This document shows positions 1-7,360 of a stretch of DNA of 64,000 bases, piece after piece. The notes under the pieces are model-generated. The model made no database searches. It was not told where the DNA came from and saw nothing but the letters and a program-made list of their open reading frames with translations. The position numbers were made by a program, and so were the translations under genes. The first letter of the stretch is position 1, and every line of letters begins with the position of its first letter. Origin of the DNA: Micromonospora sp. WMMD1155 (GTDB lineage: Bacteria > Actinomycetota > Actinomycetes > Mycobacteriales > Micromonosporaceae); contig NZ_CP120742.1 of assembly GCF_029581275.1 (NCBI RefSeq), forward strand, positions 346,501-410,500, written 5' to 3'.

Positions 1-7
1 CCAACTA

Positions 8-1942
8 GTGGGCCCGAGCACAATGTCGACCATGTCATCGCCGGTGGAGTTCCTGGAGCTGCTCGCGCGGGAGGCCGCCGCGGTCGAGTTCGAGGGGCCG
101 CTGGTGGCCGCGCGCGCCGCCGGGTTGCCGCCCGACCGGCTGGCCGAGCTGGAGCAGGCCAAGTCGGTGGCGTTGCGGGTACGCGCGTTGTTGGAGCGTC
201 GACGCCGCCGGGAGAGCGAGCTGTCCGGCCTGTACGACACGGTCAGTGACCTGGCCGGTCTACGCGACCTCGACGACGTGCTGCGGGCGATCGTGCACCG
301 GGCCCGCAACCTGCTCGGCGCGGACGTGGCCTACATGACGTTGAACGACGACGAACGCGGCGACACCTACATGCGGGTGACCGACGGGTCGGTGTCGGCC
401 CGCTTCCAGCGGCTTCGGTTGCCGATGGGTGCCGGCCTCGGTGGCCTGGTGGCCCAGTCCGGCGCTCCGTACGTCACCGCGAACTACGGCGAGGACGCGC
501 GCTTCCACCACACCGGCGAGATCGACGCCGGGGTCGGGGAGGAGGGCCTCGTGGCGATCCTCGGGGTGCCGCTGCGGCTCGGTTCCACCTCGATCGGTGT
601 GCTCTACGCGGCGAATCGTTCGGCTCGACCGTTCGTCCGGGAGGAGGTGGCGCTGCTGGTCTCCCTCGCCGCGCACGCCGCGGTGGCGATCGACACCGCC
701 CGGCTGTTGACCGAGACCCGCTCGGCGTTGGCCGAGTTGTCGGCGGCGAACACCACCATCCGGGCGCACAGCAGCTCGGTGGAGCGGGCCGCGGCGGCAC
801 ACGACCGGATGACGGCGTTGGTGCTGCGCGGCGGTGGTGTGGAGGACGTGGCGGCCGCGGTGACCGAGGTCCTGGGCGGCGCACTGCTGGCGCTGGACGC
901 CGAGGGCCGCCTGCTGGCTCGGGTGGGCGAGATCGACGAGCCGGACCGGGCGGACATCGTGGAGGCGGTGGCGGCGTCGCGCACCGAGGGTCGCAGCGTG
1001 CGCCGCAGCCCACTCTGGTACGCGGCGGTGGTCGCCGGCGCGGAGAACCTGGGTGCGTTGGTGCTGCGCCCGGACGACGAGCTGGTCGACGCCGACCAGC
1101 GGATCCTGGAGCGCGCCGCGTTGGTGACCGCGCTGCTGCTGTTGTTCCGCCGGACGGTCGCGGAGGCGGAGGGGCGGGTGCGTGGCGAGCTGCTGGACGA
1201 CCTGATCGCCCGCCCGCTGCGGGACACCGACGCGTTGCGCAGTCGGGCACGCCGACTCGGGGTGGACCTGGACGCGCCGCACGTGCTGGTGGCGGTGGGC
1301 GAGGACGCGATCGCCGCGACCGGTTCGGCTCGGCAGCGGGTGCTGTCCTGGGCCACCACGTACGCGTCGGCGCGGGGTGGGTTGGCGGCGGCGCGCGACG
1401 GCCGGGTGGTGCTGATGCTGCCCGGGCAGGACGCCGGTGGCAGCGCTCGCGCGGTGGCCCGGGACCTGTCCCGGGTGACCGGCCGTCCGGTGACCGCCGG
1501 GGCGAGTGGCCCGTCGAACGGTCCGGGGGCGCTGGCCGCCACGTTCCACGAGGCGGACCGGTGCCTGACGGCGCTGGGCGCTCTGGGCCGCGCCGGCCAG
1601 GGTGCGAGCACTGTGGAGCTGGGTTTCGTCGGGTTGCTGCTCGGGACGGTGGGTGATCGGGGCGAGAAGGACGTGACCCAGTTCCTGAGCGCCACCGTCG
1701 GGCCGGTGGTCGACTACGACGCCCGGCGGGGCACGGCTCTGGTGAAGACGCTGGACGCGTACTTCGGGGTGGGTGGCAGCCTGGCCCGGGCCGCCGAGCA
1801 GCTGCACGTGCACGTCAACACGGTGACCCAGCGGTTGGAGCGGGTGGGGCAGCTGCTCGGCGCCGACTGGCAGCGGCCCGATCGGGCGTTGGAGGTGCAG
1901 CTCGCGCTGCGCCTGCACCGGCTACGCGACCCGGCCGGCTGA
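8..1942 (+). CDS. GAF domain plus PucR/CdaR-type helix-turn-helix transcriptional regulator
   Basis: Likely a cytoplasmic ligand-sensing transcription factor. Residues about 75-235 read as a GAF domain (alternating hydrophobic strands ending in an AAHAAVAIDTARLL helix). Residues about 395-510 look like the degenerate GGDEF-like CdaR region. The last about 70 residues are the PucR C-terminal HTH, with LARAAEQLHVHVNTVTQRL as recognition helix. The length of about 640 residues suits GAF-PucR regulators. GTG at 8 and ATG at 23 and 32 are all in frame; none has a clear ribosome binding site and the upstream context is cut, so the start is uncertain. The ligand and target genes are unknown. Related proteins often control catabolic genes, but nothing adjacent proves that here. 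Confidence 0.85.
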   Translation: MGPSTMSTMSSPVEFLELLAREAAAVEFEGPLVAARAAGLPPDRLAELEQAKSVALRVRALLERRRRRESELSGLYDTVSDLAGLRDLDDVLRAIVHRARNLLGADVAYMTLNDDERGDTYMRVTDGSVSARFQRLRLPMGAGLGGLVAQSGAPYVTANYGEDARFHHTGEIDAGVGEEGLVAILGVPLRLGSTSIGVLYAANRSARPFVREEVALLVSLAAHAAVAIDTARLLTETRSALAELSAANTTIRAHSSSVERAAAAHDRMTALVLRGGGVEDVAAAVTEVLGGALLALDAEGRLLARVGEIDEPDRADIVEAVAASRTEGRSVRRSPLWYAAVVAGAENLGALVLRPDDELVDADQRILERAALVTALLLLFRRTVAEAEGRVRGELLDDLIARPLRDTDALRSRARRLGVDLDAPHVLVAVGEDAIAATGSARQRVLSWATTYASARGGLAAARDGRVVLMLPGQDAGGSARAVARDLSRVTGRPVTAGASGPSNGPGALAATFHEADRCLTALGALGRAGQGASTVELGFVGLLLGTVGDRGEKDVTQFLSATVGPVVDYDARRGTALVKTLDAYFGVGGSLARAAEQLHVHVNTVTQRLERVGQLLGADWQRPDRALEVQLALRLHRLRDPAG

Positions 1943-1984
1943 CCGCCCCGCCAGGCCGCACCCCGACCCGACGGAAAAGGCCGC

Positions 1985-2014
1985 GCCGGGCCCGACGGGA
2001 ACGTCGCGCCCGGC
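1985..2014. terminator. Bidirectional terminator hairpin between convergent genes
   Basis: Arms of 13 bases (1985-1997 and 2002-2014) pair with one mismatch around a GGAA loop. It lies between the 3' ends of the PucR-type gene (+) and the TetR gene (-). There is no U-run, as is common in actinomycetes. Confidence 0.55.
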
Positions 2015-2027
2015 CGGACATGCCCGG

Positions 2028-2627
2028 TCAGCGGGCGCGGATGCCTTCCAGCACGGCGTCGACGACCCGCTCGGGAAGGGTCTGCTCGTCCAGGTCCGGG
2101 TTCCACTTCAGCACCCGCTGGATCAGCATGGGGCCGGTGAGCAGAGCCATCGTCACCTCCACGTCGATGTCGGCGCGGAGCACACCCTCGTCGATGCCGC
2201 GTCGCAGCACCTCGCGCATCAACTGCCGCCGGGGCGAGATGATGTTCTGGTAGAGCTGGAACTGGTCCGCGCTGCGGTTCACCGCGGGCACCAGGCAGGG
2301 CATGATCTTCGCCGCCCGTGGGTCGACGTTCTTGCCGATCGCGCCGACCAGCAGCACCAGGTCGTCGCGGACGGAGTGCCCGGCCGGCTTCGCCAGGACG
2401 CCCTTGAGTCGCCGCAGCGCGTCGAGCAGCAAGGCGTCCTTGCCGGCCCAGCGGCGGTAGATGGTGGCCTTGCCGACCCCGGCGCGGGCGGCGATGGCCT
2501 CGATCGAGAGCGCCTCGACGGTGCTGCCCTCGGCGAGCAGGTCGAGGGTCGCCTCGATGATCGCCTCGTCGGCGCGGATGCTCCGCGGTCGCCCGGGCGA
2601 CCGCGGAGCATCGGCAGTGGACGTCAT
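2028..2627 (-). CDS. TetR/AcrR family repressor, partner of the adjacent DHA2 exporter
   Basis: A 199-residue TetR-family protein. The N-terminal HTH reads AIAARAGVGKATIYRRW and is preceded by the usual basic GRPR segment. The C-terminal ligand-binding helices have no motif that names a ligand. It is the second gene of an operon: it begins about 20 bases after the stop of the exporter gene. ATG 2627 sits about 10 bases after a GGGGAG ribosome binding site. ATG 2636 is only one base from that site, so 2627 is preferred. It probably represses its own operon through the paired operators at 4252-4324 and is released by an exported drug. Its early codons contain a perfect 36-bp palindrome. Confidence 0.88.
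   Translation of the reverse strand: MTSTADAPRSPGRPRSIRADEAIIEATLDLLAEGSTVEALSIEAIAARAGVGKATIYRRWAGKDALLLDALRRLKGVLAKPAGHSVRDDLVLLVGAIGKNVDPRAAKIMPCLVPAVNRSADQFQLYQNIISPRRQLMREVLRRGIDEGVLRADIDVEVTMALLTGPMLIQRVLKWNPDLDEQTLPERVVDAVLEGIRAR
2577..2612. repeat. Perfect 36-bp palindrome inside the TetR coding sequence
   Basis: Bases 2577-2594 are the exact reverse complement of 2595-2612, with no spacer. It covers about codons 6-17 of the TetR gene, including the GRPR segment. It could form an 18-bp stem in the mRNA just after the start codon, or act as a binding site. Confidence 0.9.
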
Positions 2628-2647
2628 GTCCGACATTCTCCCCGAAC

Positions 2648-4216
2648 CTATGCCGTGCCGGCCAACTCGGGCTCGGCGGCCGGGGCCACCGGGGCGTGGC
2701 TGGTGTCGTCCCGGCCGGGCATCCAGCGCAGCACCACGATGATCCCGAGCGCGGCGATGATCCCGGCGAGCCCGGCCGCCCAGTGCATGGCGGTGACGAA
2801 GGCGTCGTTGGCCGCCGAGATCAGCGCCGGCGCCGCCGGGCCGAGCTGGCCCGCCGCCGCGTACGCCCCGGAGATCGACTCGTTGGCCGCGTCGCGGGCG
2901 CCGGCGGGCAGCCCGGTCAGCGCGTCACCGACGTCGCTGCGGTAGACCGCGGAGAGCACCGAGCCGAGGACCGCGACGCCGAGCGCACCGGCCACCTGAC
3001 GGATGGTGTTGCTGACCGCGGAGCCGACGCCGGCCTTCTCGCGGGGCAGCGCCGACATGATCGACTCAGTGGCCGGCGGCATGATGTTGGCCATCCCGAC
3101 GCCCTGGAAGAAGTAGACGACCAGCACGATCCAGATCGGGGTGGACGCGTCGACGAAGGCGAACGCGGCGAGGGCCGCCGTGGTGAGGGCAAGCCCGACG
3201 GTGGCGACCGCCTTGCCCCCGTAGCGGCGGACCATCGCGGCACTACGCGGCGCGAAGATCAGCTGGGCGCCGGCGAAGGGCAGGAAGAGCAGACCGGTCT
3301 GCAGCGGGCTGTAGTCGCGCACCAGTTGCAGGTAGAACGACCCGAAGAACAGCGAGCCCATCGCGGCGAAGAACACCAGGCCGACGATCGCGACCGGGGC
3401 GGCGAACCGGGGCACCTTGAACAGCCGGACGTCCAGCGACGGGTGGTCGCTGCGCCGCTCGTGTTGGACGAACCAGGCCAGCACGGCGACGCCGACGAGG
3501 ATCGAGCCCCAGGCCAGCGGGCGGTCGAAGCCGTGCTCGCCGCCGTCGATGATGCCGTAGGACAGGGCGACCAGGCCGACCACGGAGAGCAGGACGCCGA
3601 GCACGTCAACGCGGCCCGGTCGCGGGTCGCGCGACTCGGGGACCAGCAGGGCCACCAGGATCACGCCGGCCACGACCACCGGCACGTTGATCAGGAAGAC
3701 CGAGCCCCACCAGAAATGCTCCAGCAGCGCGCCGCCGAGGATCGGGCCGATGGCCACGGCCAGACCGACGGCACCGGCCCAGACGCCGATGGCCCGACCA
3801 CGCTCACGGGGGTCGAAGACGTTGGAGATGATCGACAGCGTCACCGGCATGATGGCCGCGCCACCGACACCCATCAGGGCGCGGGCCGCGATGAGCTGGC
3901 CGGGGCTCTGGGCGTACGCGGAGAGCAGCGACGCCAGGCCGAACAGCGCCAGACCGATCATGAGGAAGCGCTTGCGGCCGGCGCGGTCGCCGAGAACGCC
4001 GAAGGTGAACAGCAGCCCGGCGAAGACCAGCGTGTAGGAGTTGATCGCCCACTCCAGCTCGCCCTGGCTGGCGCCGAGGCCGTGCACCGGGTCGGCCAGG
4101 GTGCGCAGGGCCACGTTGAGGATCGTGTTGTCGAGGACGACCACGAGGAGGCTGATCACCAGCACCCCCAGGATCGCCCACCTCCTCGGGTGGCCGGTGT
4201 TGTCGTGCAGCTCCAT
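2648..4216 (-). CDS. DHA2-type (14-TM) MFS drug:H+ antiporter
   Basis: A 522-residue integral membrane exporter of the EmrB/QacA type. MFS motif A is visible as GVLGDRAGRKRF near residue 80, and the antiporter motif C as AIGPILGGALLEHFWW near residue 155. About fourteen hydrophobic segments follow through to the C terminus. The family uses the proton gradient to expel lipophilic drugs or dyes; the substrate here is unknown. It is the first gene of an operon with a TetR repressor downstream. Two inverted-repeat operators lie 36-108 bases before the start codon, overlapping the 3' end of the upstream B12-binding gene. The start at 4216 follows a purine-rich GGGGGGAAA stretch. Confidence 0.93.
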   Translation of the reverse strand: MELHDNTGHPRRWAILGVLVISLLVVVLDNTILNVALRTLADPVHGLGASQGELEWAINSYTLVFAGLLFTFGVLGDRAGRKRFLMIGLALFGLASLLSAYAQSPGQLIAARALMGVGGAAIMPVTLSIISNVFDPRERGRAIGVWAGAVGLAVAIGPILGGALLEHFWWGSVFLINVPVVVAGVILVALLVPESRDPRPGRVDVLGVLLSVVGLVALSYGIIDGGEHGFDRPLAWGSILVGVAVLAWFVQHERRSDHPSLDVRLFKVPRFAAPVAIVGLVFFAAMGSLFFGSFYLQLVRDYSPLQTGLLFLPFAGAQLIFAPRSAAMVRRYGGKAVATVGLALTTAALAAFAFVDASTPIWIVLVVYFFQGVGMANIMPPATESIMSALPREKAGVGSAVSNTIRQVAGALGVAVLGSVLSAVYRSDVGDALTGLPAGARDAANESISGAYAAAGQLGPAAPALISAANDAFVTAMHWAAGLAGIIAALGIIVVLRWMPGRDDTSHAPVAPAAEPELAGTA

Positions 4217-4251
4217 GCCTGGTTTCCCCCCATGCTCTACCGCGGCGCAAT

Positions 4252-4276
4252 ACGATACGGGTCAGACTCGTAACGT
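4252..4276. promoter_or_regulatory. Predicted TetR operator O1 for the exporter operon
   Basis: ACGATACGG, seven bases, then TCGTAACGT. The right half matches the ideal inverted half-site at 7 of 9 positions. It has the same half-site and spacing as the perfect copy at 4300-4324, with centres 48 bp apart. Confidence 0.7.
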
Positions 4277-4296
4277 GGGTCAGCCTACGGCCCGCA

Positions 4297-5088
4297 TTAA
4301 CGATACGGCACCGATCCGTATCGTATGTGGTGAGCATCACGCCCCGCAGGCACGGCCGAACAGACGGCGACCGCGTCCGACAACGAGTCGAGGTGCGCCG
4401 CCGGCGGGGTGAGCGGCTCGATCCAGCCGGGCCCCGCGCCGTACACCCGCAGGCGCGGGAAGTCCCGGGCGAAGCGCACCAGACGGTACGCGCGGCCGGT
4501 GACCGGCGTCTGCGACCAGAGCACGACGGTGTGCGGGCGGGCCCGCCGCACCGCGTCGGTCAGCGCCGACCAGGGCAACGCGGGGCCCAGATTCAGACAG
4601 CCGCGACCCTTCTCGCGCAACGCGGCGGCCAGGGCCTGCACGCCGAGGCTGTGCGCCTCCCTCTCGACGCCGGCCAGCAGCACACCGCCGGTGGGCAGGG
4701 CGCGGCCCGGCTCGCGGCGGTACGCGTCCAACCCGACCCGAAGCCCCTCGCACAAGGCGTGCTCGACGACGACCTCCGCGGCGGTCCGCCCCGGAAGCCG
4801 AGCCAGCAACGGACGGCAGACCTGCTCCCAGACCGCCGGCACGCCCCACGCCCCGGCCATCTCCAGCACCAGCGTGGCGACACTGTTACCGTCCAGGTCC
4901 TCGGCCGCCGACAGGACCTGCTTGTGCGCGATCTCCACAGCCTCGGCCGGCATCGGATCGGTCAGCACCAGACGTACCCCCGGGTAGATGGTTTCCACCC
5001 GGGATTCGCCGAAACGACGCACGGCGGATGCGCCGTCGCGGAATTCACCGGCGGCGGACCGCGCGGGACAGCAGACCGACAATGACAT
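4297..5088 (-). CDS. Stand-alone cobalamin (B12)-binding domain protein
   Basis: About 263 residues. Residues 40-125 form a helical cap-like region and 130-240 an alpha/beta B12-binding fold. The family signature D-x-H-x-x-G appears as E144-A-H146-S-L-G, so His146 could be the lower axial cobalt ligand. This layout matches the C-terminal half of CarH/LitR-type light-sensing MerR regulators, but no MerR DNA-binding domain precedes it. The start is uncertain: ATG at 5088, 5106 and 5118 are in frame, and the segment is built on a 13-bp direct repeat (5086-5098 and 5104-5116). It is divergent from a VOC-family gene with about 70 bases between them. It might act as a light or B12 sensor through a partner; this is inference. 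Confidence 0.75.
   Translation of the reverse strand: MSLSVCCPARSAAGEFRDGASAVRRFGESRVETIYPGVRLVLTDPMPAEAVEIAHKQVLSAAEDLDGNSVATLVLEMAGAWGVPAVWEQVCRPLLARLPGRTAAEVVVEHALCEGLRVGLDAYRREPGRALPTGGVLLAGVEREAHSLGVQALAAALREKGRGCLNLGPALPWSALTDAVRRARPHTVVLWSQTPVTGRAYRLVRFARDFPRLRVYGAGPGWIEPLTPPAAHLDSLSDAVAVCSAVPAGRDAHHIRYGSVPYR
4300..4324. promoter_or_regulatory. Predicted TetR operator O2 for the exporter operon
   Basis: A perfect inverted repeat ACGATACGG-N7-CCGTATCGT. It lies inside the last codons of the B12-binding protein gene and upstream of the exporter, so that gene's 3' end doubles as the exporter control region. Confidence 0.75.
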
Positions 5089-5157
5089 CAACCCGGGCCT
5101 CTGCATCAACCCGGGCATCGTCACCGGCAGGTGACGCCCGTCCGAGAGGAGAGCAGC

Positions 5158-5634
5158 ATGACCGACGCCAGCGCGCGAGGCCCGCAGCCTCGGCGAGGGA
5201 CGATCCAGCGGATGGACAACGTCGCCATCGTCGTCGACGACCTCGCCACCGCCGTGGCGTTCTTCGTCGAACTCGGACTTGAGTTGGAAGGCGAGGCGAC
5301 GGTCGAGGGCAGCGCGGTGGACCGCCTCCTCGGGCTCGAGGGGGTCCGCTCGGACATCGCCATGATGCGCACCCCGGACGGCTACGGACGCGTCGAGCTG
5401 ACCAAATACCAGACGCCGTCGAGCCGCCACGGTGACCCGTCCGCGCCGACGAACACGCTGGGCGCCCATCGCATCATGTTCGCCGTCGACGACATGGACG
5501 ACATCCTCGACCGCCTGCGCCCGCACGGAGCCGAACTCATCGGCGAGCTGGTGCAGTACGAGAACAGCTACCGGCTCTGCTACCTGCGCGGCCCCGCCGG
5601 CATCGCCATCGCACTGGCCGAGCAGACCGGGTAA
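5158..5634 (+). CDS. VOC superfamily protein (glyoxalase/bleomycin-resistance fold)
   Basis: 158 residues with the paired beta-alpha-beta-beta-beta modules of the VOC fold. The N-terminal module starts RMDNVAIVVDDLATAVAFF and the C-terminal module HRIMFAVDDMDDILDRL, ending in the typical YLRGPAGIAIALAEQ. Members are metal-dependent lyases, dioxygenases, epimerases or drug-binding proteins; the substrate cannot be told from sequence. ATG 5158 is chosen because GAGGAGAG lies just upstream; the longer in-frame form from 5131 lacks such a site. It is transcribed away from the B12-binding gene and ends at a hairpin shared with the GNAT gene. Confidence 0.87.
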   Translation: MTDASARGPQPRRGTIQRMDNVAIVVDDLATAVAFFVELGLELEGEATVEGSAVDRLLGLEGVRSDIAMMRTPDGYGRVELTKYQTPSSRHGDPSAPTNTLGAHRIMFAVDDMDDILDRLRPHGAELIGELVQYENSYRLCYLRGPAGIAIALAEQTG

Positions 5635-5647
5635 CACCCAGGGCAAT

Positions 5648-5693
5648 CGCGACTGGACGCCGCGGCCGGGGCCCGCTACGGCGTCCAGTCGCG
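5648..5693. terminator. Bidirectional terminator between VOC and GNAT genes
   Basis: Perfect 15-bp arms at 5648-5662 and 5679-5693 with a 16-base loop. The stop codon of the GNAT gene lies in the loop, so the right arm is coding for that gene. Confidence 0.65.
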
Positions 5694-6215
5694 GCGGAGC
5701 AGCCCGTAGATCACCATGTCCGCGAAGCCGTCACCGTCGTACTCGCGCTCCCGCAGGGTGCCTTCGTGCGTGAAGCCGCACGCCTCCGCGGTCCGCCGCA
5801 TGGCCGTGTTGCCGGCCAGCGTCTCCAACTCCAGACGGCGCAGGTTGCGGTTGCGGAAGCCGTACCGGCAGAGCAGCCGGATCACCTCGGTCCCGTACCC
5901 CTGGCCACGTGCCTCGGGGAGCAGCGAGATGCCCAGGTGGGCGAACTGGTTGAACGCGCTGATCCCCCACAGCACGCTGCCACCGAGGAACGTGCCGTCG
6001 GCCACGGTCTCCGCCACCAGCGACACGTTGGCCTGGCCGTCGGGCGGGTCGGCGACCTGCTTCTCCAGCCGCGCCCGGATCTGGCCGACGTGGCGCGGCA
6101 GGAACGGCTCGCCGTCGGTGATCAGGTGCAACTCGGGATCGCCGTACAGCCGGAACATGTTCGGCGCGTCGTCGGGAGTGGGCGGGCGCAGTCGGACCCG
6201 CTCGGTGGCGAACAT
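5676..6215 (-). CDS. GNAT family N-acetyltransferase (RimJ/RimL-like)
   Basis: 179 residues with the GNAT core. The N-terminal strand reads ERVRLRPPTPDDAPNMFRL. The acetyl-CoA loop is LLPEARGQGYGTEVIRLL (an R-G-Q-G-Y-G form of Q/RxxGxG/A). The C-terminal AEACGFTHEGTLREREY is typical of the RimJ/RimL branch. Such enzymes transfer acetyl groups from acetyl-CoA to protein N termini, antibiotics or small amines; the substrate here is unknown. It is monocistronic and convergent with the VOC gene. The single ATG at 6215 gives the usual length. Confidence 0.88.
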   Translation of the reverse strand: MFATERVRLRPPTPDDAPNMFRLYGDPELHLITDGEPFLPRHVGQIRARLEKQVADPPDGQANVSLVAETVADGTFLGGSVLWGISAFNQFAHLGISLLPEARGQGYGTEVIRLLCRYGFRNRNLRRLELETLAGNTAMRRTAEACGFTHEGTLREREYDGDGFADMVIYGLLRRDWTP

Positions 6216-6262
6216 TCCGCGACGCTAACAGCCGCCGCGAGGACTCACGAGCCGGTTTCGAC

Positions 6263-7360
6263 TCAGTCCAGAGTGACCACCCAGCGGGCGCCCTCGCCCC
6301 GCGCCAGCCGATCGAACGCCATGGGTGCCTCGTCCAGGCCGATCGTGCCGCTGACCAGCACACGCAGATCCAGCGCGCCGTCGGCGAGGGCGGCGGCCAG
6401 CACCGGCACCTCTCGGTCCGGGTCGGACGAGCCGTACACCGAGGAGCGCAGGGTACGGGCGGAGTGAAAGACGTCCAGCGCGCCGAGGCTGACCATGTCG
6501 TCCTTGGCGCCCATGCCGACGACTGTCACCGCTCCCCCGCGCCGGGTGAGCCGCCAGGCGGCGCGGATGGTGGCGGCCCGGCCGACGCACTCGAACGCGT
6601 GGTCGACGCCCCGGCCTTCGGTGCGGGCCCGGATCTCCTTGGAGAGCCGATCGTCGGAGAGCAGGAAGTCGGTCGCCCCGGCGGCGAGCGCCAGGTCACG
6701 CTTGGCCTCGGCGACGTCGACGGCGAGGATCGTCGTGGCACCGGCCCGGCGGGCGGCGGCCAGAACGGCGAGGCCGACCCCACCGAGCCCGACGACGGCC
6801 ACGCTCTCGCCAGGTGCCACCCGGGCGGTGTTGCCGACCGCGCCGACGCCGGTGAGCACCGCGCAGCCGAGCAGGGCGGCCTGCTCGGGCGGCAGCCCGG
6901 CCGGGATCGGGATGACGGCGCGTTCGGGCACCACCACCGCCTCGGCGAGCGCGCCGAGACCGAGAGTCAGGTTCAGCGGTACGCCGTCGTCGGTCTCGCC
7001 GCGCGGCACGGTCGGTGCGGTGGTGTCCGCGCACAGCCACGGCTCGCCGTGCCGGCACCACCAGCAGGCTCGGCAGGCCGGTGCCCAGTTGAGCACCACC
7101 GGTGTGCCGACCGGCAGGCTGCCGCCCGGGCCGGTCGCGGCGACCACACCGGTCGCCTCGTGCCCGAGCACCAGCGGAAACCTCGCGGCGAGGGTGCCGT
7201 TGACCATCGAGAGGTCGGAGTGGCAGACACCGGCGGCGGTGATCGCCACCCGCACCTCGCCGGGGCCGGGAGCGGGCAGGCGTACCCGCTCGATCCGCAG
7301 TTCGGCGCCGGACCCGCGCGCGACGAGCGCGCGGACGGTGACCGGCTCGGGGGCGCTCAT
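6263..7360 (-). CDS. Zinc-dependent alcohol dehydrogenase (MDR family)
   Basis: 365 residues of a class III-like medium-chain dehydrogenase. Catalytic zinc ligands fit Cys46, His67 (GHE) and Cys166. The structural-zinc lobe is present as Cys96, Cys99, Cys102 and Cys110. The NAD(P)-binding turn GLGGVG lies near residues 191-196. It oxidises alcohols or reduces aldehydes in the cytosol. Its ATG overlaps the stop of the aldehyde dehydrogenase gene (ATGA), so the two are translationally coupled and probably act in sequence, alcohol to aldehyde to acid. The operon is likely under the TetR at 8891-9619 through the operator at 8867-8885. Similar proteins include mycothiol-dependent formaldehyde dehydrogenases; the substrate is not determined. 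Confidence 0.92.
   Translation of the reverse strand: MSAPEPVTVRALVARGSGAELRIERVRLPAPGPGEVRVAITAAGVCHSDLSMVNGTLAARFPLVLGHEATGVVAATGPGGSLPVGTPVVLNWAPACRACWWCRHGEPWLCADTTAPTVPRGETDDGVPLNLTLGLGALAEAVVVPERAVIPIPAGLPPEQAALLGCAVLTGVGAVGNTARVAPGESVAVVGLGGVGLAVLAAARRAGATTILAVDVAEAKRDLALAAGATDFLLSDDRLSKEIRARTEGRGVDHAFECVGRAATIRAAWRLTRRGGAVTVVGMGAKDDMVSLGALDVFHSARTLRSSVYGSSDPDREVPVLAAALADGALDLRVLVSGTIGLDEAPMAFDRLARGEGARWVVTLD

Noticed and set aside
2696..4273. 525-codon plus-strand frame opposite the MFS exporter
   Set aside because: Antisense composition (Asp/Gly/Arg/Gln-rich), while the minus strand gives a complete 14-TM exporter with motifs A and C.
4297..5646. 449-residue version of the B12-binding protein
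   Set aside because: The first about 180 codons are antisense to the VOC gene, and the VOC start with its ribosome binding site is clear.
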